Origin: Prolixibacteraceae bacterium
Lineage (GTDB): Bacteria; Bacteroidota; Bacteroidia; Bacteroidales; Prolixibacteraceae
Length of the DNA: 51,576 bases
Reading direction: 5' to 3'
Assembly: GCA_016930365.1 (NCBI GenBank)
Contig: JAFGGY010000063.1
Span: 1-51,576, forward strand
The notes under the pieces were generated by a model. It was given only the letters and a program-made list of their open reading frames with translations, was not told the origin of the DNA and ran no database searches. Positions 17,678-26,154 of this stretch are shown in pieces. The stretch's first letter is position 1. Every line of letters begins with the position of its first letter. The position numbers and the translations under genes were made by a program.

Positions 17678-18456
17678 TGATAAATATCTTTAAAAAAGTT
17701 TTTTAACCCCTGTTTCCGTTTTGCCCTTTTGGCCGTTTTGTCCTTTTTAACGCCCCATTGTGGTGTATATATTAACGACAGTTTATAGCGGTCGGTGCGG
17801 GTGCTTTGGGTTATGGTGCCCAGGTTTTCACCGTTTACAATATGCGTAGATATTTCGTGTGTTGCATAATCGTTCATCCCGCGCGAATATTGGGCACGAA
17901 CTTTGAATTTTGGCGACAATACAATGTTTGCACCCATAATTAAATGCCAGTTAAAAGAAGAGAGGGTAATGATATCCAACCCAGTTTTACGAATATAGGA
18001 TGGTGTACCTTCTCCTCCTGATGCTGAGTCATGTAACACTTCATCGATATAATGATTAGATGTAATGTCATTTTGGATACTTACACCACCAAATAGTTGA
18101 AAAAATTTAACGTTTACCCTAAGAGAAAAAGGTATCATCAAACCCATGTTATTGCATCTAAGATTAATAGAAGCACTTGTGCCATGAGATTCAAACCTGA
18201 TAGGATAATAAGATTCAGTTGTCAGATGATAATATGAATCATAAAACAATAACCCCGATTCAAGATAAACAAGGTTGTTAAAAACAGGATATGAAAAATT
18301 GACCCCAATTTCCCCTCCGGGGCTAAGGGATTTGTCAACAAACATTATTTCATCCCTGTCGGCAAACAAATGGCCACCAATTTCGAAACTAGTGGTTAGC
18401 TGTGCCAACAAGCTTTGGGTTAACAAAAGAAATGGAACAAGAAGAAAGCTCTTCAT
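17674..18456 (-). CDS. small outer-membrane beta-barrel protein (PorT-like)
   Basis: A 260-residue protein with a clear signal peptide (ending SLLAQL). It then shows alternating amphipathic strands of the 8-stranded OMP type, such as FEIGGHLFADRDEI, YLESGLLFYDSYYHL, FKVRAQYSRGMNDYA and YKLSLIYTPQWG. The basic C-terminal tail KKDKTAKRAKRKQGLKN is unusual for a barrel and would be periplasmic. The stop overlaps the start of the TonB receptor gene by 4 bp, so the two are coupled. The middle of the gene (about 17990-18260) is AT-richer than its ends. Specific function unknown. Confidence 0.7.
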   Translation of the reverse strand: MKSFLLVPFLLLTQSLLAQLTTSFEIGGHLFADRDEIMFVDKSLSPGGEIGVNFSYPVFNNLVYLESGLLFYDSYYHLTTESYYPIRFESHGTSASINLRCNNMGLMIPFSLRVNVKFFQLFGGVSIQNDITSNHYIDEVLHDSASGGEGTPSYIRKTGLDIITLSSFNWHLIMGANIVLSPKFKVRAQYSRGMNDYATHEISTHIVNGENLGTITQSTRTDRYKLSLIYTPQWGVKKDKTAKRAKRKQGLKNFFKDIYQ

Positions 18457-18502
18457 TTAAATTTGGTTTTATGTTACTTATTAGGCGTTACATCAAACAA
18501 AT

Positions 18503-18549
18503 AAATTGGACATATCCTAAAAATGCAATGTTTAGGATATGTCCAATTT
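18503..18549 (-). terminator. perfect 19-bp inverted repeat between two envelope transcripts
   Basis: Arms AAATTGGACATATCCTAAA and TTTAGGATATGTCCAATTT pair perfectly around a 9-nt loop. It begins 8 bp past the stop of the 467-residue lipoprotein gene and lies about 47 bp before the start of the barrel gene, both on the minus strand. The tail TTTATTTGTTTG is T-rich but not a pure run. A terminator is the simplest reading; a protein-binding dyad is possible. Confidence 0.6.
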
Positions 18550-18556
18550 GTTGCTA

Positions 18557-19918
18557 TCAGTCAATATAAAAACTAAAATTATAAGTTTCGCTTGGACAAA
18601 AGCGTGCATATAATGTTCCACTTACACACCCTTTAAAAACAACAGGGGGTTTAGAAGTGTATTCTGATAAAACAATTTCACATATAGGATCATATGAATC
18701 CCAATAATCACCTTCAAGCTTGTATATATTTACAGAATGTGGACCAACCTCTTCTTGAATGCTGGAAGAATGACCCGGAATATCTTTACCAACTGAAAAT
18801 TCAGCATAAATATCTTCAAAATAAATAACAGAGCCGTTATAATCAACCCAATTCTGCCATGTATTTCTCTTTTCTGCCTGAAATGTTGTGTGCAAGTCTG
18901 CACTTCCAACAAAATTATAGTAATTTACATTATACTCCTCCTGGATAAAATATTGAGAGTCCCAGTTCGGCACCATATAATTATTCCAATGTATATAGTA
19001 ACCGGGGTAAGGTATCCTTATCCTATATCCGTTGCCATAAGGTTCAAAATACTGATAGCCCCCAAATGGCCGGTAATAATATGAGTGAGAGTAAGGATGA
19101 CAACAATTGCCATTATAATACACAACCATGTAATACTTTGTTGTAGAATAAGAAGATGAAAGGGATGAAACACCATAAGAGTTGATTATTTTCATGTGAA
19201 AATCGGCACGCTTTGTTGGCTCGTTCGAACCATAATTTCTCATCCGAAGAAATATCTCGGTAGGTGAAGTCTCATGTACTTCATGATATGCCTTTAGATT
19301 ATCGTCTTCGGTATAATCTATTTGTACATATTTTACATTTGTCGATGAAATATTATCTACATAAGGCAAATCTTTAATGGCATTGTACCCTTCATAATCG
19401 TAAAAATAACAGGCATAAAGTTTCTTATCAAAAGCTCTACCCCAATATGACTCAGATACAAAAAAGCCCCTTTTACTGGTTATATAAGGATAAAATCCGC
19501 TTATTCTTGATTTTATTCCATAAAGGCCATCTTCAGATCTTTTTACAAACTCAGTATTTTCTTTAACAATTCTTTCGTATTCTTCTTGCTCATTAGCCGC
19601 TTTTATATTATCAATAATATTTTCGATAATCGTTTGAGAAGAAATAAAACCAACCGATTCTTCCCAACTTCTCCTCTCGTTAACAGGCATTTCTCTTAAT
19701 ATTTTCATTGCCCGAACCACATCATCAGCTTCAGAGAAATATAAAGTACTGTCTTGTACTTTAATTGTTATTCCTAATGTAGAATCTACTACACACTGCT
19801 GTTCCTGCATGTCATTCACTTCATCTTTTTCCCCTTCTGCAATAATCTCATCATTACATGAATAAAAAGAAACACATGAGACAAATATTCCAACCAATAA
19901 TAGTTTTAAATTTTTCAT
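18557..19918 (-). CDS. unrecognised exported lipoprotein with a Tyr-rich segment
   Basis: The ORF track starts at 19960, but the Met at 19918 (MKNLKLLLVGIFVSCVSFYS then Cys) gives a proper lipoprotein signal peptide; the longer version would translate through a 5'UTR hairpin. The mature protein is about 435 residues. It starts acidic, has a helical charged stretch (MKILREMPVNERRSWEESVG) near residue 80, and contains a remarkable aromatic run in the middle (SHSYYYRPFGG, YPGYYIHWNNYM). Two Cys pairs (NCCHP; CVSGTLYARFC) may form disulfides. I do not recognise a family. It is AT-rich, on its own transcript behind the TonB block, and probably surface-exposed. Confidence 0.7.
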   Translation of the reverse strand: MKNLKLLLVGIFVSCVSFYSCNDEIIAEGEKDEVNDMQEQQCVVDSTLGITIKVQDSTLYFSEADDVVRAMKILREMPVNERRSWEESVGFISSQTIIENIIDNIKAANEQEEYERIVKENTEFVKRSEDGLYGIKSRISGFYPYITSKRGFFVSESYWGRAFDKKLYACYFYDYEGYNAIKDLPYVDNISSTNVKYVQIDYTEDDNLKAYHEVHETSPTEIFLRMRNYGSNEPTKRADFHMKIINSYGVSSLSSSYSTTKYYMVVYYNGNCCHPYSHSYYYRPFGGYQYFEPYGNGYRIRIPYPGYYIHWNNYMVPNWDSQYFIQEEYNVNYYNFVGSADLHTTFQAEKRNTWQNWVDYNGSVIYFEDIYAEFSVGKDIPGHSSSIQEEVGPHSVNIYKLEGDYWDSYDPICEIVLSEYTSKPPVVFKGCVSGTLYARFCPSETYNFSFYID

Positions 19919-20670
19919 TTTAATTAGTTTTGCAGGCAGGGAGCTACAACTCCCTGTCAAGGTTAATTGTTAATTAATTTTGATTACTCAGGCAGCATAA
20001 TCTTTTCGGGTTGTGCTGTCTTTTTTGCCTAATAAAAAGGCAGCAAATATGTATTACCCGTGTATCAGGTTTTTACATAGGCAGCATATTTTAAGGTTAA
20101 TAAATTTATCGGGAAGTATTAATAATAATATTTGAATAGATTGGCGCATGATGTTTAATGTTTAAGAGATTACAATACTAAAAAAAAATATGGAAAAAAG
20201 CAATAATATTTAATGTTTTCAAATATTATTTATTATCCGCATATTGGAACAAGTTAAGATTAGAGTGAATGAAACGAGCCCCGACAAATTGGGGGTAAAA
20301 AGCTTTAATCACAAAAAAGTATTTTAAAGCCACGAATGCCCGAATTAATTTAAATTTTTGCAAAAAATAAACACAAAAAACTCCGATGGCAATCGGAATA
20401 ATATTTGGGTATTCGTGGCATTGATTTAATAAAAATATTTCACGTAAAACAGGCTGAAAAACTGTTGTCCTTTTCATTTCGCAGCAACGGTATAGGTAAT
20501 TATAATTGCAATATGTGTTGATGGTTACATTCGGGGCTTCCAGAAAATTCGTGGTAGCTCATAATTACCTTGCGCGGTTTTGGCGGTCGTAGATTTATGG
20601 AATAAAACGATGGAAAATTCGGTTAAAACCTGTCAATAAATGATTTATACATGGTGATATCATTAAAACG
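19919..20670. other. 750-bp intergenic region with hairpins and a palindromic element
   Basis: No convincing gene is present. A hairpin with arms CAGGGAG and CTCCCTG (19937-19956) lies 18 bp before the lipoprotein start, and would be in its 5'UTR. Further inverted segments at about 19990-20050 (AGCATAATC and its partner near GTTGTGCT) could fold in the same leader. The 91-bp repeat at 20329-20419 is listed separately. The minus-strand ORF 20226-20477 is made of this repeat and AT-rich DNA and is not believed. Confidence 0.5.
20329..20419. repeat. intergenic palindromic element (GCCACGAAT type)
   Basis: Imperfect inverted repeats of about 19 bp form the ends (GCCACGAATGCCCGAATTA and ATATTTGGGTATTCGTGGC). 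Inside lies a second palindrome, TCCGATGGCAATCGGA (20382-20397), which resembles the palindrome at 38908-38925. This nested structure is typical of non-coding REP/MITE-like DNA. Confidence 0.6.
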
Positions 20671-20701
20671 TTTGCTTGTTTTCTTTCTTTTTATACATTT
20701 G
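20671..20701 (+). promoter_or_regulatory. promoter of the fadL-type gene
   Basis: TTTG (20671-20674) and TACATTTG (20694-20701) are separated by 19 bp, an exact Bacteroidota promoter. The start codon follows after 25 bp. The same TTTG is the deletion junction in the ghost copy at 14133. Confidence 0.75.
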
Positions 20702-20726
20702 ATCTATTAATCATAAATAACCTAAA

Positions 20727-22316
20727 ATGAAAAAAATCACATTACCTTTGTTGCTTATTTTGGTTGTATCCTATTCGTTTGCGGGTGGGTTACTTACCAA
20801 TGCTAACCAAAGCACCCAGTACGTTCGTACACTTTCGCGCAATGCTTCAACCGGTATCGATGCCGCGTATTATAATCCGGCAGGATTAACAAAACTCGAT
20901 AATGGTCTATACCTTTCAATCTATAACCAGTCTATTTTCCAGACCAAAACCATAACCAACGATTTTTACCTGTTGAACCAAAACACTTTTGAAGGAAACG
21001 TTGCAGCACCGCTTTTCCCTTCAGGTTTTGCGGTTTATAAAACAAACAAACTGGCATTTTCATTCGCTTTTGGCCCCAATGCAGGAGGCGGTTCGGCAAC
21101 TTTTGAAAATGGCTTGCCTTCGTTCGAAATTGAAATTGCTAGAAAGTTACCAAAACTTAGTGCTTTAAGCGCACTGGGCTACCCTGTTGAAGCCTATGAT
21201 GCTGATATACATTTTGAAGGTACATCCATTTTTTGGGGGCTGCAATTAGGAATGACTTACGAAATAAACGATATGCTTTCAATGCATATCGGTGCACGTT
21301 TTGTTCCGGCCAAAAACACCTATAGTGGCTACATAAAAAACATCCAATTTGGGCCCGAAGGTGATTTAGAAAACGGACAACAATACATTGCAGGTGCTGC
21401 GGCAACAGCAGCTGCAACAGCCACTCTGCTTGGACAAACCGCTTCAACCTTACAGCCACTGGTTGACAGTGATGCAGCTACTCTTACCATAAGCCAGGCG
21501 CAAGGATATGGTGTTATTGATGCAACTATTGCGGCACAATTACAAGGTGGCTTGCAACAACTTGGTTTAACCGAGGCCGAAATTAATGCAATGAACTTTA
21601 CACAGATTCAGGGTACTTTCTCTACAGCTTCAACAAAACTGTCCGGACAGGCTACAGAATTGAACGCTGTTTCGTCCCAGTTGGCCGATAAAACAGTCGA
21701 TGTTGAACAAACCGGGTTCGGTATTTCGCCAATAATAGGTTTAAACATCACCCCTATCGAAAACCTTAACATTGGTATGAAATACGAGTTTAAAACCAAG
21801 CTGGAATTAACCAATAAAACCAAGCAAGACGATACCGACAAATTCCCAGATGGAAAAGTTACCAATAACGATATTCCTGCAATTTTTGCTATAGGTGTGG
21901 ATTACGGAATTACCGATAAATTCAACGCTTCGGTTTCGTTTAACCAATATTTCGATAAAGGTGCAAATTGGGATGGCCGCGAAAAACTTATCGACCACGG
22001 AGTGTGGGAAGCCGGACTTGGACTGGAATATAAAATTACCGATTTTATACTGGTAAGTGGTGGCTTTTTACACGGTGAAACAGGAGTTATGCCAGAATAC
22101 CAAACCGATTTAAGCTATGGCAACAGTTCGAATACCATTGGTGCCGGGCTCGAAATAAGCATTAATGATATGATTACTCTTAACCTTGGTGGCTTGAATA
22201 CTTTTTATGTAAAAAACCAAAAAGAATATCCAATTGAAGGTTTTTCCGATAAAATTACCGAAACATACACCAAGGACACCAAAGCTTTTAGTATTGGTGT
22301 TGATATAAAGTTCTAA
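20727..22316 (+). CDS. OmpP1/FadL family outer-membrane transport protein
   Basis: A 529-residue protein with a signal peptide ending YSFAGG. N-terminal features of FadL are clear: LTNANQSTQYVRTLSRNAST and GIDAAYYNPAGL, the NPAG motif of the hatch. A long Ala/Gln-rich insertion (about residues 225-310, QYIAGAAATAAATATLLGQT) probably forms an extracellular or coiled segment. Terminal strands (DMITLNLGGLNTFYV; AFSIGVDIKF ending in Phe) close the barrel. FadL proteins let hydrophobic compounds such as long-chain fatty acids cross the outer membrane; the substrate here is unknown. It has its own promoter and terminator. A decayed relative lies at 14057. Confidence 0.93.
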   Translation: MKKITLPLLLILVVSYSFAGGLLTNANQSTQYVRTLSRNASTGIDAAYYNPAGLTKLDNGLYLSIYNQSIFQTKTITNDFYLLNQNTFEGNVAAPLFPSGFAVYKTNKLAFSFAFGPNAGGGSATFENGLPSFEIEIARKLPKLSALSALGYPVEAYDADIHFEGTSIFWGLQLGMTYEINDMLSMHIGARFVPAKNTYSGYIKNIQFGPEGDLENGQQYIAGAAATAAATATLLGQTASTLQPLVDSDAATLTISQAQGYGVIDATIAAQLQGGLQQLGLTEAEINAMNFTQIQGTFSTASTKLSGQATELNAVSSQLADKTVDVEQTGFGISPIIGLNITPIENLNIGMKYEFKTKLELTNKTKQDDTDKFPDGKVTNNDIPAIFAIGVDYGITDKFNASVSFNQYFDKGANWDGREKLIDHGVWEAGLGLEYKITDFILVSGGFLHGETGVMPEYQTDLSYGNSSNTIGAGLEISINDMITLNLGGLNTFYVKNQKEYPIEGFSDKITETYTKDTKAFSIGVDIKF

Positions 22317-22341
22317 AAGATATTAGCAAACAAGATAAAGT

Positions 22342-22478
22342 CAATAGTACGTTAGATTTCAGACATGAGATATGAAACTTTATTTCTAATAGATTAAATG
22401 TCAGCAACTTAGATGATTTGACTGGCAAAATGCAAATGCCTTATTGTCAGCGATTTAAAAATATGTAACGAACTATTG
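22342..22478 (-). repeat. MITE-like intergenic repeat, copy B (inverted)
   Basis: 137 bp in reverse orientation relative to copy A, from CAATAGTACGTTAGAT to GTAACGAACTATTG. It shares CTAAGTTGCTGAC, ATTTAATCTATTA and CATATCTCATGTCTGA (read on the minus strand) with copy A. Its flanks carry TAAAG on both sides with a one-base offset. It lies between the fadL stop and the fadL terminator. Confidence 0.8.
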
Positions 22479-22483
22479 TAAAG

Positions 22484-22522
22484 GTGCAGTACCGGAAAAT
22501 GACTTCGGTGCTGCACTTTTTT
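22484..22522 (+). terminator. terminator of the fadL-type gene
   Basis: Stem GTGCAGtACCG / CGGTgCTGCAC with an 11-nt loop, followed by TTTTTT on the plus strand. It is 168 bp behind the fadL stop because repeat copy B is interposed. Confidence 0.8.
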
Positions 22523-22582
22523 ATATACGAGTAATTTTCTCAATAATATTATTTTAACCTGAGTTCGCTTTGTATTTCTGAG

Positions 22583-24970
22583 CTAAAACGAGTTTACATC
22601 AAAAGATGCAGTTCCCCGGCATAATTTTCCGTCGTATGTTACCCCTTCAACAACCACATTAACCTTACCGGTTTCGTCGCTGTTGTAGAATGAAACCTGG
22701 GCTTTGCCATCGGTATAGGTTCTGATTAGCGGATCCCAATATAGGGTTCTTCTGAAATCATCTTTTATTTCAGGGCTATCATTTGCTTTATATTTTGGTG
22801 AGTAAAATTTACGAAATACCGAGTATCCGACTATTTCGGCTGTTGTAGTTTTAGTAGGGCTATCCTTTACCTGATTCTTTTCTTTAATTAAATAAAAATA
22901 GGCTGCCGGTCCCCAGCCTCTTTCAATTGGAGCCATTCTTATAAATTCAACCTTTTCGAACCAACTTTGAGGTGTTGAGGTTACAAATTCTTTATCAACT
23001 TTTACCCCATCGAGGTAAAAAGTAGAGCAACGGGGTAAAAAGTTTCTTGCAGCAGCCGACGATGCTTCCAATGTTTCTAATATTCCTAATCCAACATTAT
23101 CAAATTTTGTCATGTCAACGGTATAATCTGCTTCTATATATGAGCTTGAGCGCGTATCAATCTCAACTTGTTTCCTGGCAACTACATTTATATCAGCTAA
23201 AAGAATAGTGTCGCTTATGTGCCATTTTTTTTTCAAAAGTTCAGGGCTGAGTTCGCTTAAATAAGTATAGGTTTGCACCTCGTTTTTTTCGAAACTTTTA
23301 TATATCGTTGGTAAGGTTTTAATTGTTGGAGGTGGTGTTTCAGCATAAAGCTCGATACTTGTATTCTGTCGTTCTTTTCTTGCTTTTGCCTGCATGGTAA
23401 ACAAAATGGTATCTTTAAAATATAGATTGGTAAACTGAAAATCCCCAACTGAGTCCGATTTTGTTTCATAAACGTTCAAAAGGCTCTTTACACTAATCAT
23501 CGATATTTTGCAATCGGCTAAAGGCTTGTTTAATATAAGCGATGTTACCCGTCCGCTTACTCTAAGGCAGGAGTCGGGAACATATTCTATATCAGGCATT
23601 TCTTCTTCTGTAATTTCTTCCCATTCAAAATACCGATAACCGTGAGTAAGCAGCAAATTATCTAAGGCAATACGTGTTGATAAGCTGTCATCTTTAAAAT
23701 AATAGGCTGGCTCTTCAATAGTGCCTTTTAATTCAGAATCGAGTAAAATTGAAGTGAAGATATTGTTGGGATAATCTTCCGTTTTATATTCTGAAGCATT
23801 ACTATACACCGACATCGATAAATTTGTATAAGTTGGTGTGTTGTCATGATTTAAAGTTTCAACATCAATCTTAACCTTTTCGCGGGTTTTATACATTAAT
23901 TTATCTGGTGTAATATTAACATGAATTGTGTCGAGATAATTATTAAAAACGAGTCGTTCGCAGTAAGGAAGCATGTTCTGATTGAATAATGTGAATTTTA
24001 CAATCCCTCCGGGCAGTGTATTTTTGCTGATTTTAAAAATACTTGTTTCGTCCGAAAGCTTTACTTCTCCGGCAAAACATACTGAACCACCTGATTGTCC
24101 AACCAATATATACTCGTTTTCTGTTGAGATGTTTGATCCCGGATTATTTCTGCTTACTTGCAGGTAAATATCAGCCGAATCGGTAACATCAGCAGATAAC
24201 ATTACACCAAAATCCTGGGGTTGGGGGAGGTCAACGTTAATGGTATGATGACCGGCAACAGTAACATTTGCCGAATAGTTCATTCCGATTGACGGGGTAA
24301 TCCAAAAACTCCCCATTCCTTTAAAATTGCTTTGAATATCCAATATCTTGTTTCCGTTTCTATCAACAATTTCGCCCTCAATGTCAATTCCTTTGCCATT
24401 TTTGTCAACAGCTTTAAACGCAACCCTGTTTATTTGGTTTGCCAAAAAAGTTCCGCCTTCGGGAAAAAACTGCAAATCGATATCTCGTTTTCTTAACCGA
24501 ACCGAATCGGCAACTAAACCTGCATCTCTCGGATTTATTATTAGAATGTCTTTGTGGAAAAACCATTGATCATTAAAGTTGCGCATCCAGTTGGTATATG
24601 CTCTAATTCTGTACATTCCGGTAAAAAGGGTATCGGCCAAATGAAAATCGCCGTATGATAAACCATGTTGAGCCAATGAAAGATTTTTGCATAGAATTTC
24701 ACCTTCCGGATTAATTAATTCGACATAAAGGTTGAAGTTTGTTACGGCTGAATTTATAACATAAGCTTTAAACCAGATGTCATCATCTGCAAGGTATGAT
24801 TGGCGATCGAGGTGCAGGTAGATTTTTTCTTGGGGATACAACGCATTTAGCGAGTCTGATTTGCTTAACAGTTCTTGTCTGTTATTCTGTGCAAGAGATG
24901 GGCTTGAGAAGCTAAGAAGAAACAGAATTGCTGTAACTGCTGTGATGGTAGGTTTTGGCCGGTTTTTCAT
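22583..24970 (-). CDS. large exported MG2-like / TonB-plug-like protein
   Basis: A 795-residue exported protein (signal peptide ending SLAQN). Residues 40-140 match the macroglobulin MG2-type domain common in Bacteroidota (YPQEKIYLHLDRQSYLADDD then IWFKAYV), followed by further Ig-like segments. A carboxypeptidase-regulatory-like motif (RVSGRVTSLILNKPLADCKI) lies near residue 475. The C-terminal third includes a plug-like region (GLGILETLEASSAAARNFLP, FYLDGVKVDKEFV). There is no beta barrel, so it is not a receptor by itself. The function is not established to my knowledge; it may help assemble or interact with TonB systems. Monocistronic. Confidence 0.75.
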   Translation of the reverse strand: MKNRPKPTITAVTAILFLLSFSSPSLAQNNRQELLSKSDSLNALYPQEKIYLHLDRQSYLADDDIWFKAYVINSAVTNFNLYVELINPEGEILCKNLSLAQHGLSYGDFHLADTLFTGMYRIRAYTNWMRNFNDQWFFHKDILIINPRDAGLVADSVRLRKRDIDLQFFPEGGTFLANQINRVAFKAVDKNGKGIDIEGEIVDRNGNKILDIQSNFKGMGSFWITPSIGMNYSANVTVAGHHTINVDLPQPQDFGVMLSADVTDSADIYLQVSRNNPGSNISTENEYILVGQSGGSVCFAGEVKLSDETSIFKISKNTLPGGIVKFTLFNQNMLPYCERLVFNNYLDTIHVNITPDKLMYKTREKVKIDVETLNHDNTPTYTNLSMSVYSNASEYKTEDYPNNIFTSILLDSELKGTIEEPAYYFKDDSLSTRIALDNLLLTHGYRYFEWEEITEEEMPDIEYVPDSCLRVSGRVTSLILNKPLADCKISMISVKSLLNVYETKSDSVGDFQFTNLYFKDTILFTMQAKARKERQNTSIELYAETPPPTIKTLPTIYKSFEKNEVQTYTYLSELSPELLKKKWHISDTILLADINVVARKQVEIDTRSSSYIEADYTVDMTKFDNVGLGILETLEASSAAARNFLPRCSTFYLDGVKVDKEFVTSTPQSWFEKVEFIRMAPIERGWGPAAYFYLIKEKNQVKDSPTKTTTAEIVGYSVFRKFYSPKYKANDSPEIKDDFRRTLYWDPLIRTYTDGKAQVSFYNSDETGKVNVVVEGVTYDGKLCRGTASFDVNSF

Positions 24971-25240
24971 GGCTTTTGTCGGTAGTGCATAATAAACTCT
25001 GATTCATTAATTTCAACATTCAAAACTACCTTTTTTTAATCTCAACGCATAATACTTAGTTGGAAAAATGTTATGTGGTGTTTGTATATCATTCGTTTGG
25101 TAAAAAAGCTAAAGAAAACCATCTGTTTACATAGAGATTAAAGTTCTGATATTTAATTGAATATTTGTTTTTTACGGTAAGTCAAACGAGTTTTATTTGG
25201 TTTTCGTCATGTTTGGTTGATGCTCCTGATGGTGTTCGTA

Positions 25241-26152
25241 TTAATTTGGCCGGCTCTTGTCGTTTCCCATTTTGAAAAGGATTTCTTTTTCTTTTTTCGA
25301 AAGGCTGTCGTAGCCCGATTTGGCAATCTTATCGAGAATCGTGTTGATTATATCTTTTTCGGCTTTCTTTTTTTTGTTGTATTCCCAGTCGCTCATTTTG
25401 CGCGAATCGCTCCGCCGATAGGTAACACGCATTTTTTTACGGGGTTTAAACCATTCGCCCGCTTTGAAAATAAAATCGTTGAATTTGGAGGAAATGTCGT
25501 TTCCCTTTTTCAGTTGCATCATATAAATATAGCCCCACAAGGCTCCTCCCAGGTGGGCAATGTTACCACCTGCATTGGTGCCAGTTACACCCAGTGCGTA
25601 TATTAAGACCGAAGCCAGGGCAATCCAGATTATTTTTATGGGGCCTAAAAACTCGCTGATGAGCAGCAAGCGTATCTGCAGGTTGGGTGCATAAATAGCC
25701 GTAGCCACTACAATGGCAATAATTGAAGCCGAAGCTCCAAGCAATATGCCCGACTGAGCAACCGACTCGAAAGCCGGAAAAATATTGTAGGCTGCAATGT
25801 ACAACAAACCGCCTGCGAGTCCGCCCAGCAAATACGTTCCCAGTAATTTCTTTTCATCGAAATAGTTCAAGAACATACGCCCAAACCAATACAGCCATAA
25901 GAGGTTAAACAGAATGTGGAGAAAATCGTAATGCAAAAACATGTAGGTAATGAGTGTCCATGGCCTGGTTAGCAAGATGCCAACATCCGATGGCAATGCC
26001 AGCCACGGTAGTATGTCGGCATGAATACCAAACAGTTGCAAAAAAACCATTACTATACGCAAAGTCAAAAAAACAGCCAGGTTAATGTATATCAGCCTGG
26101 TAATCATTGTCCCGTTTTTGAATGTCTGCTTTATCTCTCCCCAAATATCCAT
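25241..26152 (-). CDS. rhomboid family intramembrane serine protease (second copy)
   Basis: A 303-residue rhomboid with about six membrane helices and a basic cytoplasmic C-terminal tail of about 80 residues. The catalytic serine region reads GASAS (Ser141), with Ala where the family normally has Gly after Ser. The catalytic His lies in NIAHLGGALWG (His200), and the HYDFLHILFNLLWLYWFG stretch holds the conserved oxyanion Asn. It follows the first rhomboid after 2 bp, so they form one transcript behind mutL. The substrate is unknown. The catalytic pair is present, so it is probably active despite the altered GxSG motif. Confidence 0.9.
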   Translation of the reverse strand: MDIWGEIKQTFKNGTMITRLIYINLAVFLTLRIVMVFLQLFGIHADILPWLALPSDVGILLTRPWTLITYMFLHYDFLHILFNLLWLYWFGRMFLNYFDEKKLLGTYLLGGLAGGLLYIAAYNIFPAFESVAQSGILLGASASIIAIVVATAIYAPNLQIRLLLISEFLGPIKIIWIALASVLIYALGVTGTNAGGNIAHLGGALWGYIYMMQLKKGNDISSKFNDFIFKAGEWFKPRKKMRVTYRRSDSRKMSDWEYNKKKKAEKDIINTILDKIAKSGYDSLSKKEKEILFKMGNDKSRPN

Positions 26153-26154
26153 CG

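Noticed and set aside
20226-20477. 83-aa minus-strand ORF
   Set aside because: Most of it covers the palindromic repeat at 20329-20419 and AT-rich DNA; no signal or family features.
25020-25240. Possible further copy of the CAATAGT element behind the MG2-like gene
   Set aside because: Only a short GATATTTAATTG match is seen; neither end is present.
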